A stretch of DNA of 64,000 nucleotides from Lineus longissimus (lineage: Eukaryota > Nemertea > Pilidiophora > Heteronemertea > Lineidae). Of this stretch, positions 48,074 to 61,319 are shown piece by piece (position 1 is the first letter of the stretch; every line of letters starts with the position of its first letter). The stretch spans positions 15,688,001 through 15,752,000 of the forward strand of contig NC_088319.1 in the NCBI RefSeq assembly GCF_910592395.1. The letters are read 5' to 3'. Position numbers and translations under genes: made by a program. A model generated the notes under the pieces. It made no database searches. It was not told the DNA's origin and worked only from the letters and a program-made list of their open reading frames with translations.

Positions 48074-51000
48074 TAAGGATTAAAGTATTGGGGAGTGTTT
48101 AACCACTGTATTCTGTCGCACATGTACAGGCGCATACCAAAAAGGGATAAGGCTCGCTTATTTCTGGTGATACATTTAGTAATACCTACATGTACTTGCT
48201 TAATACATGATATCTATAGTATTTTGTAATTTGTTTGCGACTATCACGACTATCCTTTGTTAAGCATCCTTATTTGAGCTAATTCAGTTCAACACCCACT
48301 GAATGAAAATGAACTCAACCAAAGAAAATAGCCTCAAGTCTTGATAACCCTTATTACCATTCTCTCATATATATCCATTCTAATCCAGCCAATGATCCAC
48401 TGAGCATTTTGAGAGCGTGGTGCAGTAAGTGGCAATCTTCTTTGCCAGGTTCGTCAGAGAATATGATATCGCGCATCCAAGTAAAAACTATAAGCTGCGA
48501 GCGCGCTGGTTTTTTGGGAATGTTTGCTGTATCGAGAGCCCGATGAGAACATTCAGTTTCTTAGTTACCATATATCGAGTCATGAATGAAAAACTTCAGA
48601 ATAGTTGCGTTCCAGTTTACGCCCTAGACTTTCTTTCAACATTTCTCAAATTGAGAAATCTTTAAAAATCGAGGCAGACGTGTTGTTTTGCCTTCTTATG
48701 ATTATTATGTTACGATTCGTATGGAAATGCACAAACACAATAGCGACCCGAGTACACCTCATAAATTTGAAAGATGTGTCAAACATCGAAATGGTGAAAT
48801 CATTTAATAACTGATGCAGCAAGCACCAAATGGTCGTCTATGGTCTATAGGAATAGATTTCATCGAAATGAATTGAATTGCTTTTTGAATGCTATGAATT
48901 TCCTCTATTACATGTAATCGAAAAGCGATACGGATGACAGGTTATTATGGAATTGTAGTGAACCTTTAAATGCCGCTGCGTGTCTTTTTGTGATATTAAA
49001 GTGTGCAAATTATAATCTGACGTTTATGTGATGGGGATATGATATCATACAATAAAGAAATGATAAGAGATCGTTGAAAACACCGCAGCACACTGCGGTA
49101 CAAATGTTTGTTCCGAGGTTGAAATCTGATATTCATCTTGCGTGTGGTCACAAGTAGGGCGCCATACTCTTAGGCTATAAATCCCCACACTCCAAGCCAA
49201 CTGTCACATCTCGTCAAATACAAATTGCCTTCGAGAGCAATTAAAAGTCCCAACGACCCAAAAGACACTAATCAACAAACCCCCGAAGTAATTTGTGGCT
49301 GGTAATTAAAACTGATAGATTTGGCTTTGGGTACAAATGACGAAACGGGGTGAAAGTATTTTTCATCATTAAATGCAAAGATATGCGTGGGCGTATAATA
49401 GTGGTGTAATCAATTATGGTAAATTAATGGTGTGATATGATAAATGGATACGGTGCATTACGTTATCAGATACAAGTAGCGATTCTGCACGGACTGCACC
49501 TTGGACTGACGGTACTCATTGGTGGGTTAGGTTGTTCATCTCAGTAGACCCGCTCTTGATTGGTGGCAAGAGCAAATACGTTGGACTGCAGCATTCTTAT
49601 TACTTTTGAATCAATGAAGTCTCTGAAGAACGAACAAATACTTGTTACTATTGATAGTTCATGGATGTACTTGAAGTGGTAAGGTTCGCCAAGAGACGAG
49701 GTCATTCTAAACTACGGCGGGAAGTGCTATTCTGATGAGTAGCATATATACAAGCGGTTTGCTTGGAGGGATGGTATCAAAACCAAGTGAGATGACGGCT
49801 GACCATTCACAGCCATGATGGCAACGGCAAGATGTCTCTTCAAGTGGGGCTGTGGCTCAAGTGGGGCCTATGGTAAGGGTGTAAGCCCACTGTGACCAAT
49901 AGACCTACCTCTACCAATATGAAAGCGTGACAGCGGACCTTTACTGAACTGACTATAGACTGTAGGTCGATCCTGAGATCCTCTTTCTTTTCTCTCAATG
50001 ATGTCTGGAGGAAAAAAGCAAATATGCGAAAACGGCACATTGCTCTTATGATGAAAGGAATGACAACATTCGTTTGTCAGTGTGCTTTGTATTGTCAACA
50101 GGAGTATGCGTCACAGAGGTTGAGGTGAGGGTGCCCACTCACCGTGAAAGTTTCTAACCAAAGCAAAACCAATATTAAAGTGCTGCTCTGCGGAAGTCAT
50201 TCCGTACGAAGCTACTTTGAAAACATGTGTCAAAGTAAAAAAGGTCTCCTCAGGCAAAGAGCTCTGCTCTCCTTTCTAATGACAGATAAGATATAGTTAT
50301 ATCACGAGTCATGCCTGAGTCTAAGATGCCACACTGCTGACCAACTCTATCATGATCAACTACAGACCAGAACTATACATGGCCTTTTTCATTTGGAGTC
50401 CTATGACATTTGCTCGTGTGGTCCGAAGGAAGGATGACAAACTGGCCAGCGGCCTCGTGTGACAGATCGATAGACAATCACATCAACTCTCTCTCTCTAA
50501 AAGGAGCGTACCCCGAAGCAACAATTAGCCTCTGCTGTTTCGCCATTATCCAAATGATGATTGCGGACAGACATCTGCCAAGTACAGCATCCTGATTAAT
50601 TCGATACCAATATATAAAGGTTATCAAATTTCAAGGACACAAACAGTCCCAGCCAACGATTGTCTACATGAAAGTAGTATCTGATATCAAGGCGAACACC
50701 CCCTTTGATGATATCTGCACTCATAGACACGCGCAGAAGTACTCCACAAGAGGTTCTCTGGGCCGAGTTGTTCAAAGAGACGTTCTCGTATTTATTGCGG
50801 GACAAAGGAAAGAGTATGCACCATAGAAAAAACAAAGTCGTCTTTCGGTATCATGCCCTCTGTAACATAGATTCACGGTTAAAGTCTTATTTTCATTGAG
50901 AGGCACGACACCACGCTTCGGTGACGTTCCCTATGGATCATCCTCGGGAGTACGACAGCCATAACAGTAGACTTGGCGGTCTCCATTGTATGAACGTCTA

Positions 51001-51853
51001 CATTTTACCTTCTACCAAACCGCGATTTATCATTCCCTTTGTTGAAGCAGTGCAACGTCTCTCAGGATGGAGACCTCTCGGGCCATTTGTGACATTCTTT
51101 AGAATCATCGCGAACAGGATAATAAAGGCAAACAGCTAGCACAGCATCACAGCATCAATGTTGAGAGAGATTGTTCTTTAGACTAATTTTACAGAGAACT
51201 AGCTTGGTTTTCTTCTTCGTCTGTTATACGTCTTTTGCTCTCCAGACAAAGCGAAAAACAACGAATCGTCGCTTTCTGCAGCATACAGGTACATCGCTTT
51301 CTACAAAATGCATTTAATATTTGATTTCCCACATGACGATGCTGATGGAACGCCGCTTTTGAACCGGTTCGTCCATGGTTTAGTGCACTTTGAAACGCCA
51401 TTTGCCGTCATAAGAAGACATGGTAGATGAAATCCCTCAAGGATTCAAAGTGATCTATCTTATTTGTCCCTGGAATATAACCCCCTGTCGCTGTCAGGTC
51501 GAATTCAGTTATGGATCGGAGGCCAACTAGTTATAGGATCATTGAGAAACTAAAAGGGTTCAAGACCTTTAGTGTTGCTATCATCAAAATGGAATTTTCG
51601 TTGTTAATGCAAAGTTGATAACCGTCAAGGTGATCGGGACTACGAATAAACGAGAGATAACAAAAAAGCTCTACGCCATTGCTTTAAGCATAACTGTTTT
51701 ATCCCCTTGGTAAAAGCAAAGAAAGCTCAACAAAGAAGCGAAAGGTAAATACGCTGTTCATGATATAATGCAAACAGTGCGTCAGAGAATATGTGTTTGT
51801 CACCAATGTTGTTTTTGGGATCTATGAGACCTGTACTTTGCCATGAACTTGAA
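48074..51853. other. No recognised gene
   Basis: Only short frames. A small hairpin (accgca/tgcggt) occurs near 49084-49101. Frames at 50410-51139 on both strands lack motifs. Confidence 0.35.
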
Positions 51854-52063
51854 TCAAGATTGGCCTTTAAAGAAGACGGAGGATGGCGGATGGACTTCCT
51901 CCATGTCCTCTTTAGTCGGAATCGCATTGTCAGCCAGAAAACCAGGTCCCCGTATGCTATCAACTTTTATTCCGGTAATTTTACATATTTTGGCTATATC
52001 ACAGTCTCTCTGTGCCTCAGAGCTAATTTGCTCGAAGGTCATTAACAGTAACTTTGGCGTTAC
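51854..52063 (-). CDS. Possible exon or gene fragment, unidentified
   Basis: A minus-strand frame preceded by an AG (gcagcgttag) reads protein-like sequence, including SSEAQRDCDIAKICKITGIK and ADNAIPTKEDMEEVHPP, and stops at 51854 after FFKGQS. The composition is hydrophilic and typical of a globular protein. No family was recognised, and no partner exon was seen. It may be a pseudogene fragment or chance. Confidence 0.22.
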   Translation of the reverse strand, partial: VTPKLLLMTFEQISSEAQRDCDIAKICKITGIKVDSIRGPGFLADNAIPTKEDMEEVHPPSSVFFKGQS

Positions 52064-55000
52064 GTCCTAACGCTGCCACTGAAAATGAAATCAATTGAAG
52101 GAATTAGTTGTGTTAACGCTGGTGTTCGTCTCTAAAGCTGATTGAGCACTTGGCAGAGATCCGGCCTCTGCTGTCAGAACTGCTAAAGATGCTGAAGCTG
52201 TTCTTTTGGGAAGTTATTCCAAGAAGTTATTCACAAATAGGCAGTCATCTTAATGACTTAATGACCATTGTGAGTTCAGATCTTGAGAATGTTGGCCATG
52301 GCTTATTTTATGGGTTTTATTGGCGTGCTGCATACGACCGATAATGTAAACTAAAGAACGCTTTAATGTCAGCGTTCTAATAACTATTCTGGGCCTCTTT
52401 TGCAGTCACCTCCAAACCAATCCCAGAAGCTGCGGGGAGGCAAATTGAAATAGTCCGGAAACATGTTTGGCATAAACTCATGCATTTAAAAGACAAGATC
52501 ACATTTAGTATATCTACTTTTAGGATGCTGTCGATTACCGATCTGCCAACTGCAGGCCAATGTTGTTCAATGTTGATTGTATATGCATGGAATATCATTC
52601 CGCGAAGATGACGTCAGTGCAGCTGCTGCCCTCTATTTCTCCATCGCTGAATTACAGGCAATGTCGGACAAACATGCAGTTTCGTAATGGATTCAGGCTT
52701 TCTAACTAGGGCAGTTAGATTCAATCTGACACATGTCCGAGTGTTGGAAATACTACATAATTGTTCTGAATATTTCTCTCTCTGACTCTATGGTATCATT
52801 CATGCTAAAAACAATGCAGGGTCAAAGATAATTGACTTTGAAATAAGCTCAAATGCGTAGAAATAAGTGTCGATGTCCGACTGTCACGTGACTAAAACGT
52901 CATCAATATCTTATGCAAATGACCTTGTGAGCTATAAATAGTAACTTCGCGGAATGCTATGAAGGTGTTCTTGTAAACTGACATACACTGGCACAACCTC
53001 CTTGGGTCAAATCATTCATTAGATTTGTGCTTGCCTGGCTGCATTGTTTCAAAGCCAAAAAAGTCTTCCCCTGTTAGTAAATCACACAGTTCTAATTTCG
53101 CTTTTGGAAGTTGTCCACAAACCACTGGCCTGCTACAATTAATAGTTTCTTCTGAGAGGCTGTTTTGAAAAATATGTCAGAAGTTGGACAGTATCCCTAT
53201 GGTCTGTTATAACATATTCTCCCAACTCGTTCAAGTTTTTACCGCTGTCTAGTTGATAATAGATGTGCCCTCGGGGCAGCACTAATGATGAAATAAGAAC
53301 TATATGTATGAGAAGACATGTCGCATAAGACACGATATTCGAGCTGTATCACACTTGTGTCGCAAATGTGTCATCGCTTATTGGTGTACAGAGACTTATT
53401 CTATAACTGCCTGTGGTCGATGCTTACGATATCAGCTACCATCACTGCACAGTGCCTTTGATGCGATCATATGATAAGTCTTGTCATTCTCATAGCCACG
53501 AACATGTTGTAATATAGTTGTTAAATGGCAAATGACGATTTCAAAGTTCACTGCTCTATGTATGTTGAATCGTAATTCCGACGACGGTATGAAAAGGTAT
53601 CAGGCTGCATCTGCGGATGTTTTAAATTTGTAATGCTTGCCTATGATGTCAGGAAACAAAATGTCTTCTGACATTTCAATAGTCATGCCTTATACTTTTA
53701 GAACGTGAATTATTTACTACAGGGGGTCTCCGGAACATTGCGTCAACTCCCAAGATTCGTTTCACTGTCACTACTTCTTCGTCAGATTAATATTTCAAAC
53801 GTTTAGAGAACTTTTTCTCATTTGGAGGAACCATTGAGATGTTAATACCGCAGTGCTCTCTCGAGATCTCTATTTGTTGCCGGTTCGTAGACATGGTGTG
53901 TTCGCAGCGCTTACGATGTCAACGGGTACAGTTTTTGTGTGACACATGCCAATGTTTTAAGCCACTTACATGCACCCAGTATACGAAGCGTCTTTTGCAG
54001 TCGATTACAATTGTCAAACTAAAGAGACGCTATCTTAGCAATAATATATCATCCGAAAGAACAGCGCGTGATCCATCTTGTTAATGGGTTTAATGGGCAT
54101 AATGTTAGCTGCCGGTAATGCCGGTGGTCATTTATGTCAAGAAGCAAGACCAAACATTTTTCTGGTGTCCTATACTTTATGACAGCCAGACCGTATGTGA
54201 GTTATGTTCATGTGGGGTGTAGGGATGGCAGATAGATGACAATAATCGCGCTGATAAATCACCAATATTACATCGATAATGGGTCATTGGTCATAAAGTG
54301 ATCATATGAGGTTTGCCTTGAATCCAGGCGTGTTATCTCTGCTATAGTGTCGCTAATGGTAGGAGCTTGGGTGAAGCACTGGAGTGAGGGGATTGGGGGG
54401 TTGGCCGTTCATGTGGCTGAGGATTGATCTTTTTAAAGTTATCCGGAAAGATTTAATTCATGGTAGATCTTGCAATATACCATATTAATCAGATTCAGGG
54501 TCAACATTTCTGTCTGTGGATGAGGACTCGGTGGTGGTTTGTTTCAGACTACAAGAACGAAAAAGATAATCTTACCAGTCCATTGGAGGCACCGAGAAAC
54601 CAATCGCAAGGATGTTGGATTTTTAAGGAAGATTGAATTCATTTAAATGATTTTTCAACAGTTTTGCGAAGCGGTTTGAAAATGGCTTGCAAATTTAAGG
54701 TGTGACTATGGTTACATTCCGTTCAAGTGCACTGTTTATGACAGCCTGATAAATTGTCAATGATCCTGTTTGGAGAGGTGACGGTCCAGCTGGAAACCAT
54801 TTTCGTATGGAAAACCAACATATCTCATGCCCAACATATCCCCTTATGAGATTTGTTGAGAAATGGCATGACAAGATGCATAAAGACCAGCGACGCATGT
54901 GCAACAATAAAACAAAAAAGATTGGGTCCCCCGAGCTAGCTAGCGTGGTGAAGCCATGTTATTCCGTCTTTGATCACATCCTCGTCCAGTTTACCCAGAG

Positions 55001-56014
55001 CAATTTTGGAAAAGGCGATAGTTTATTCTAGATTAGGATGGCCTGCAAACGGGAAATGGCGGTAATAAGATAGCGCTGTCGTATTTTTGCAGTGTTTTTG
55101 CCATTATCTATCATGTGGTATGGTCTTAATGGCCGGTTAGATTGCTTAGCCATATTGTCACTTGCACAAAATTGATAGAGGTGATATAATTTTCATTCAA
55201 GAAGGATCTCTGAGTAATTTCTCACTTCCATAAAAATAATGGCTGGAAATAAAGAGATGAGGATCTTTTTCGTATGTACCACAGCGTAGTCGATGATTGG
55301 ATGGCGACTAAGGAATGTTTTGTATAACAACAAGAAGCTATTATTACATGGTTCAGGCTATGGTTATTACCCTGTTGGTCTTTTTATAGTGTTCATCCAT
55401 CAACTTTCAGGATGAAGTACGAATACAATACCATATTGGGCCTTTCCAACCGCCCTTTGGGCCGCTGTGCGAAAACTACAGGGTCGATTTCTTCAAAGCT
55501 TTGCATTTCTTAAATCTAATTTAGTGATCCAAAGGATTTACCATTTCAGTATCTATGGTTACGAAATATATATTCTGTATGTATCCGTGTACATTGATGT
55601 AGTGCATTTGTTTTGACAATTTCTGATCTGTACCACTTATTTCTGAATGACTTTTGGTGAAATCATCGGGTTTTTGTTTTTTCATGAATCCCTTCAAATT
55701 TGCCAAGTTTCATTAAAGGCTGTCGTTAAGAAAAAATCCGGGCACCGGGCTGCGGTGAAGCAAATCTTTTTTTACTTGACTTGCAAATGTTTAACGTGAA
55801 AATTGCAACCTGAATCTGAGATACATTTTGACACCTTGGTGAATGTGAGCCAGCCAGAAGGATAGAACGCCCCACGAAAAGTAATGAAATATTAATCGCG
55901 GGTTTCGAGCAGTAAAATTGCTTCTCAAATAACCTTTCTATTGAGGTGCGAAGAACAAGGCAGAGACTTAATTGAATTCTAAGATAAAGAGAGTGGATCT
56001 GGACAACGATCGCC
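52064..56014. other. No recognised gene
   Basis: Scattered frames up to about 80 codons, none with recognisable domains or splice support. Confidence 0.35.
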
Positions 56015-56272
56015 TTAGAAGATAAGGTCACACAAAGCGGATGGAATAAGAAAATCCTCTTTGTTCCGCAACTCACAAAAGACATTTTCAGCAATTGCTA
56101 CAAAGGCCAGGGGACTACTATGATTCAATACTAAAAATGGCGGCCAAACCGAAATTCTCTTCCCCTCTCGAGTGCTTTTGGGACTTATCCAGTCGCCATT
56201 TTGTAAGAGGTAAGTAGGATGTAACTGCAACAACATCTCAGTGATAAGATCACGTTTTTCAAATCTTCTCAA
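56015..56272 (-). CDS. Open frame, unidentified, possible pseudogene piece
   Basis: An 85-codon minus-strand frame containing RRFEKRDLITEMLLQLHP and SSPLAFVAIAENVFCELRN. It has no ATG at its start and an upstream TGA close by. It lies about 300 bases downstream of the ankyrin-like fragment on the same strand, with an inverted-repeat element between them, so the two could be parts of one decayed gene. That is inference only. Confidence 0.2.
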   Translation of the reverse strand: MRRFEKRDLITEMLLQLHPTYLLQNGDWISPKSTREGKRISVWPPFLVLNHSSPLAFVAIAENVFCELRNKEDFLIPSALCDLIF

Positions 56273-56312
56273 GGTTCAAACTCTTGGAGTTCAACGACCG
56301 ATAGGGTACCAA

Positions 56313-56496
56313 AGAACACCACACTCCTCAAAAAAAGTGTTCGAGCTTTCGAACACATCCAGGATGTTTCAACTAGAGTAAATATGCTCCCCCTTAAGGC
56401 TTTCTGGGGTAAACGAAAGACCGCGTAGGCCGAAAACACCTTGAAAATTTTTTCAAAAGCTCAAAATCCTCTTTTCGGAGTGCACTGTGGTGTTCT
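56313..56496. mobile_element. Short element with imperfect terminal inverted repeats
   Basis: The left end agaacaccacactcc and the right end ggagtgcactgtggtgttct are imperfect reverse complements, and the similarity extends inward (gttcgagctttcg against aaaagctcaaaat). About 184 bp; no coding capacity and no clear target duplication. Probably an old MITE. Confidence 0.45.
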
Positions 56497-56583
56497 GTCA
56501 AACATGAAAATAACAGAACATCTGTCGTAGTTATCGGATATTAACATGATTAACGCAGGTCTCACAGCCTCCGGTAATCTTTC

Positions 56584-56817
56584 TTACATGCAGCGGCCGT
56601 TTTTGGTGTTTGCTAGTTTGGCGTTCTCTCCCGAGGCAGGATGCAACCATGTCTCAGATGATATATCAGACCAAAGGAAAAAGCTATGCTGGATGAATCG
56701 GAGAACTAGAACATTATGGCTTTGAGATGCCATCAAGAAGAAGTTTCTTCCATCAGGATCATTTTCATCAACATTGGCTCTGTTCTTCAACAGATGTAAA
56801 AGAAGCTGAGGCAGGTT
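56584..56817 (-). pseudogene. Ankyrin-repeat-like fragment
   Basis: The minus-strand frame follows a possible acceptor (cctgcctcag) and reads LLLHLLKNRANVDENDPDGR, then NFFLMASQSHNVLVLRFI. This resembles the end of one ankyrin repeat and the start of the next (consensus LL..GA.V...D.DGRTPL..A...GH..VV..L), with degenerate positions (FFL for TPL, SHN for GHN). The rest is unlike a repeat and soon stops. No further repeats were seen nearby. It may be a single isolated exon or a relic. Confidence 0.3.
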
Positions 56818-57344
56818 TCATGGAGGGTTCCGAACGACGAAATACGAAGTATGTGATGTACACTTTTTCTAGATTAAGGCTGCAGCACTGACCATCTCAT
56901 TCCCTTCCTTACATCTGCAATTTCAAATTTTAACTGACAATTTTTTTCACATTCAATAGATGGCAACTCAATCTTTTTCGCCACAAAATCAAATTAATCT
57001 GATGGATTGCCAATTTCCGCCCCTTTTATGGCCACATTTCAGTCGGAATCTTCTTAGTGTTTAAATCGTTCAGCAATGAGCCTGATGTCTGATCCAATTT
57101 ATTTCAAATTTGACAGCAAAACGCAAATTCAAATTCAATTGGATGGAAGAGATGATTGTCTGCCAGCATGATCTAAATAAAGCAGAGGCTCGCGATTCTT
57201 CACTCTGTCCTAAAATGGAATTGGAAGAAACCATGTTACATGTATGTGCCTGTGTCTCCAAGGCCAGCCATTGGTAACCGTTTTTGCAACCATTTCTTAG
57301 TGCTTGCACTCGTTATTTTAGGAACTAATGCTAAAGAATATGTG

Positions 57345-57516
57345 CCGGTGTAAAAGTAAAAAGTGTCCCCCCTAGAAAAAGTGTCCGGGCCTATTGTATT
57401 CTGACAGATTATGGCATATGGTTCTATAGAGGCAATGACCGTCAATAGCTCAGCGCATAATAGAATCCTTTGTTCCCGGACATTTTATCCTAGGACATTT
57501 TAAACTTCTACACCGG
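57345..57516. mobile_element. 172-bp element with ~43-bp imperfect terminal inverted repeats
   Basis: The left end ccggtgtaaaagtaaaaagt, continuing to gtgtccggg, matches the reverse complement of the right end (ccggtgtagaagtttaaaat to atgtccggg) at most positions. The interior is unique and non-coding. No obvious target duplication. It is classified as a MITE-like element of unknown superfamily. Confidence 0.65.
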
Positions 57517-58599
57517 TTCTCTAAGTTTCCTTTGACGAGACGTGTAACGGCTTATTTCGTCGTCAACATGGCTGTTAAGGACAACTTAAGATATGAGCTG
57601 TTACCAAAGCACTGCACCATCTCAGAAAATAAAAGTAGGTCTTCTAAAAACCTGTCAACGGAACACCTCTATTTTGAAGAGGACTGTTCCTCAAACCAAC
57701 CTCTGTTGACGTAACATTGCGCATCATCTGCCTTGATCTGCCGAATACAGTGAAATGTGTTTTGCATCAGTCAGCTCATGGATGGGATAATCATAATCAT
57801 GGTTTGTATTGTCGAATGCTGGTCTGGACGAGCCGTATCACCCACAATGGTTTAATCACATTCCCCAGGAAGCCAGCAGCCCTCCACATCAAAGATATAG
57901 ACTTAATTACCTGCTTTCGTTGCCCAAGGCAAGCAATTATCACATGAATCGGAACAAGTGAATGAGGAGCACTTGATTCATAATATAGAGCGTGGCAAGT
58001 ACCATAATAATTGGGCAATATTGGATGCACAATGCACTATAAGATTACACATAGCAAGGTTTCACAGCAAGTTCTGATAAATTTCTGTATTGGTATCAAC
58101 GTAGGTTTTCAATTTCCAATGAGCGTGGAAATCACCTTAACTGCTTTGACTTTCTTCCCTGGTTTGGGTTTAGAGTTGGGAATGACGTAACGAGACAACC
58201 TATTGTAAGTTGTTCTGTTCGTTCCGCTTCAGAGGAACACAGTGGGATTAGGCCAAACTCGCTTTGAGATCAATAGTAGGGTAATCAAACCACCACCTCA
58301 CTCCTTTCATGGGAATAAACAGCCCGATTCAACTTTGCTCGCTTGGTTAATCCCTTGTTCATATAAGGGCAAACGCCTGAAAGTGGCAAGTAAAACAAGT
58401 TTCCCCATGATCAAACCCAATACCAACATGCGTAAGGCTATCAGAAATTGGAAAACTATTGCCACCCGCAGAACTTCATCATCGGTAACGGATTTCAGTA
58501 GTGCGGGGCAAGCAACTGCGCCCATAGGTAAACCCTGATCCTCGGCAAGTACCGAACCTTAAAGTGTAATTACATGTATATATTAAGGGGCTGAACACT
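57517..58599. other. No recognised gene
   Basis: Overlapping frames on both strands at 57717-58538. One on the minus strand (58307-58525) has a hydrophobic stretch (VAIVFQFLIALRMLVLGLI) that could be a membrane helix, but no gene structure supports it. Confidence 0.3.
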
Positions 58600-59118
58600 T
58601 CACGTAACACATTTAGAGTAAGTTACAAACACCCGAAACTGACATCTCACAGTGTTTCCATCAATATAACCGATATGACCTTCGCAGGAATTAATCAGTA
58701 ATTGAGGCTTCGAAGACTCAACACTTTCAATTCCCGGAGACTTTATAACAAGATAGGCTCCATGAAGGCGAAGTGGGAACCAATCCAATCCGAATGTAAA
58801 TCAAATGGAACTGGAAGACAATACGAGTCCTCTGATCCAACTTGAATCATGTTTAAGAGAATTATCCATACAGGCACAACCGTTGGTCGACGCCACGACC
58901 AATCGAAGTGTTGTCACCCGTTCACCAAAGCATTCCAAAGGTTTGAAGTAAATGACCGAAGGGCTTTGAGTATCCCGATAACGTGATCTGGCACTTGAAC
59001 AAATTGCATTGATATAGCCATTGGATGACTTCACTACATGACCGCAGGACACAAATCTAACTGATCTGAGATATGAGAACCATCGCGTTCTTCTAATGAA
59101 ACGGCTCGAGTAGTCAAG
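58600..59118 (-). pseudogene. Possible decayed gene fragment: one frame, single internal stop
   Basis: A minus-strand frame runs about 170 codons with only one in-frame stop (TGA at 58801-58803). Before the stop it includes SCGHVVKSSNGYINAICSSA and VTTLRLVVASTNGCACMDN; after it, GAYLVIKSPGIESVESSKPQ and CEGHIGYIDGN. Cysteine-bearing, beta-like composition on both sides suggests a former extracellular domain. No family was recognised. An accidental frame remains possible. Confidence 0.22.
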
Positions 59119-60730
59119 GTCATTTCTTCAAAAATACTGCTTTGTGCAAAGGTAAGTAGTAGTTCGTGCCCCAACTCAAAACGTTTAGGACAAAGTATCA
59201 ATGATGGACCAAGCAGATTATTCTAAAGAGAATAGATAGACAATGATAAAGAATATTAGCGGTGGTGCTGCCAAAGAAAGCCGTCATCGCAAATGGTCCC
59301 CGCGGTAGCAGAGAAGTGGAGAACACACTCCTATTCAACGTTTTATCAATTTATTCATTATTTGCGAAACAAATCTCGGCTCGTTAAATGATAGCGTATC
59401 CTAACAGGCATTTTATTCATTTGCAAATTATATTGCAATAAGATCTTGAGTCCAGGCTCCACTGATTGCTAAAACACTTCTTTTGCTAATTGGCTTCGTC
59501 AGCTTGCAGCTCTCACACTAAAATGCAACTCGGGAAATAAAGCAGATATTGCGGCTGATGATGACTTTAAGCGATCAGAGCGGAATTTTGACAACGGAGA
59601 ATGGGAGCAACCGCAGCATGAAAACACTAGTCAACTGGAATCGGGCATTGCCTGAGAAATATAGGCCTATCACTGATCGTAAAGCAAGTTGACTGTTTGC
59701 CTGTGCTACAATTTGCACGGCAACACAGCAACACCCCACTGGGATTGCTTGGCACCAAGAAAATATCTAGTGCCTGATATCGACTCCCTGGATATGACTC
59801 GTGTTTGAACAGGATGATTGAAATAAATCAGAATTACAACCCATGGCTTTGTGGCTACTGCCCGCAGCCACCGCGACTCTGAAGCAGTGTTTGTATAATG
59901 GTTTGATTGTCTTATTATGTAAGAGCAGGTGTGTCATTGGAAAAGCCTTAGGGAATGCAGCTGCTTTTCAAGTATAATAGCATGACTGAGTGCACTGGGA
60001 CGTGCTTATCTGAGAGGAAAGAGTGGCGCCCGAGGCAAACTAAAGTACATTCCCAGCTCGCTCCAAGAATATCGTCCGGGCGTCACATCCAGCCTGGGAG
60101 ACCAAGTTCTTTGAGGCATGTAGCATACCGTGGTCGTCGCGGTCGTCGCCGGTTAACTTACTTCCACATTAACCGATAACAATAAGACTATGTTTGCTCA
60201 GAGTCTTTTAAATAAAGTTTTTTGAAAGACTCTGGTTTGATGGAATCAAATTAAGAACGAACAGCCTCATAATATCATCCAACCCAGCAAGTGGGCCGAT
60301 CTCCGTAAGCTTCAATCTCATCGGAAATTAGGCTTTTGGTCCAGTACCCTTGTTAGTCTGTCACAGCGGCCATCGGAAATAGCATCCACTGTACATACCG
60401 TCAACGCTGGGCTTGGTAATGCCGAGAAAGGTGCATCAGCTGGAATAGGATAATACGAAACATGGTCACAAAGGTGCAGTTCCCCATGTCCCCCGGTACA
60501 GTCTATGGTTATTGCTAATTATGAAAGGATTTATATGATGTTATTGTGATGATACGAAGCAATTGTCTGCAAGATGAAAATTTTCTCTTTTGATAGGTAT
60601 ATTAACAATTGCCGCGGAACATATTATTCTACTGCGTTTATATTGGATTTATTCATTGGAAACCCATAATTAGAGAGATCATGAGACAATGTTATACATA
60701 CTGTAATAGAATCAAATAAGGGGACGAGCT
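59119..60730. other. No recognised gene; one short hairpin
   Basis: A short hairpin (cagagtctttt / aaagactctg) lies at about 60199-60234. A related sequence, cagagtctttcaaataaag, occurs at about 39314. No coding region is supported. Confidence 0.35.
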
Positions 60731-61319
60731 TATGGCAAGCCGTTCGTCCAATAATTAAGAAAACCTTTTTTTTTTTAAAAAAACATGGTTTTCTTCTTAA
60801 AAAACATAGTTTTCTTCAAGAAAACCTAGTTTTCTTCCATGAAACTAGGTTTTCTTCGAAGAAGCATAGGTTGATTTAAAAAACCAAGTTATCTTGTTAA
60901 AAAAACAGGTTTTTTAAAAGAAAACTAGGTTTTTTTAAATCAACCTATGCTTCTTCGAAGAAAACCTAGTTTCGTGAAAGAAAACATGGTTTTCTTGAAG
61001 AAAACTATGTTTTTTACCAGGTTTTCTTCAATAAAACTAGGTTTTCTTAATTATTGGACGAACGGCTTGCCATAGGAACCTACACCTTATGCAAAAAGAA
61101 TAAGTTATTTTTCAAAAAACCTAGTTTCATGGAAGAAAACCTGGTTTTCTTCAATAAAACATAGTTTTCTTCAAGAAAACCATGTTTTCTTGTTAAAAAA
61201 CTTAGTTTCATTGAAAAAAACTAGGTTTTCTTGAAGAAAACTATGTTTTTTAAGAAGAAAACCATGTTTTTTTCAAAAAAACTAGGTTTTCTTAATTATT
61301 GGACGAACGGCTTGCCATA
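60731..61319. mobile_element. Palindrome-rich transposable element with 6-bp target duplication
   Basis: The left terminus tatggcaagccgttcgtcca (60731-60750, continuing into ataattaagaaaacc) recurs inverted at 61039-61074 and again at 61284-61319. Only the outermost pair is flanked by the direct repeat CGAGCT (60725-60730 and 61320-61325), so 60731-61319 is one insertion with an internal duplication of its right part. The interior consists of serial palindromes of about 18-20 bases of the type AAGAAAACCTAGTTTTCTT with varying centres (ctag, catg, tatg). It has no coding capacity. Confidence 0.8.

Noticed and set aside
60731-61319. Regular short repeats that superficially suggest a CRISPR array
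   Set aside because: The units are degenerate palindromes without unique spacers, inside transposon-like inverted termini with a target duplication, in a eukaryotic genome.
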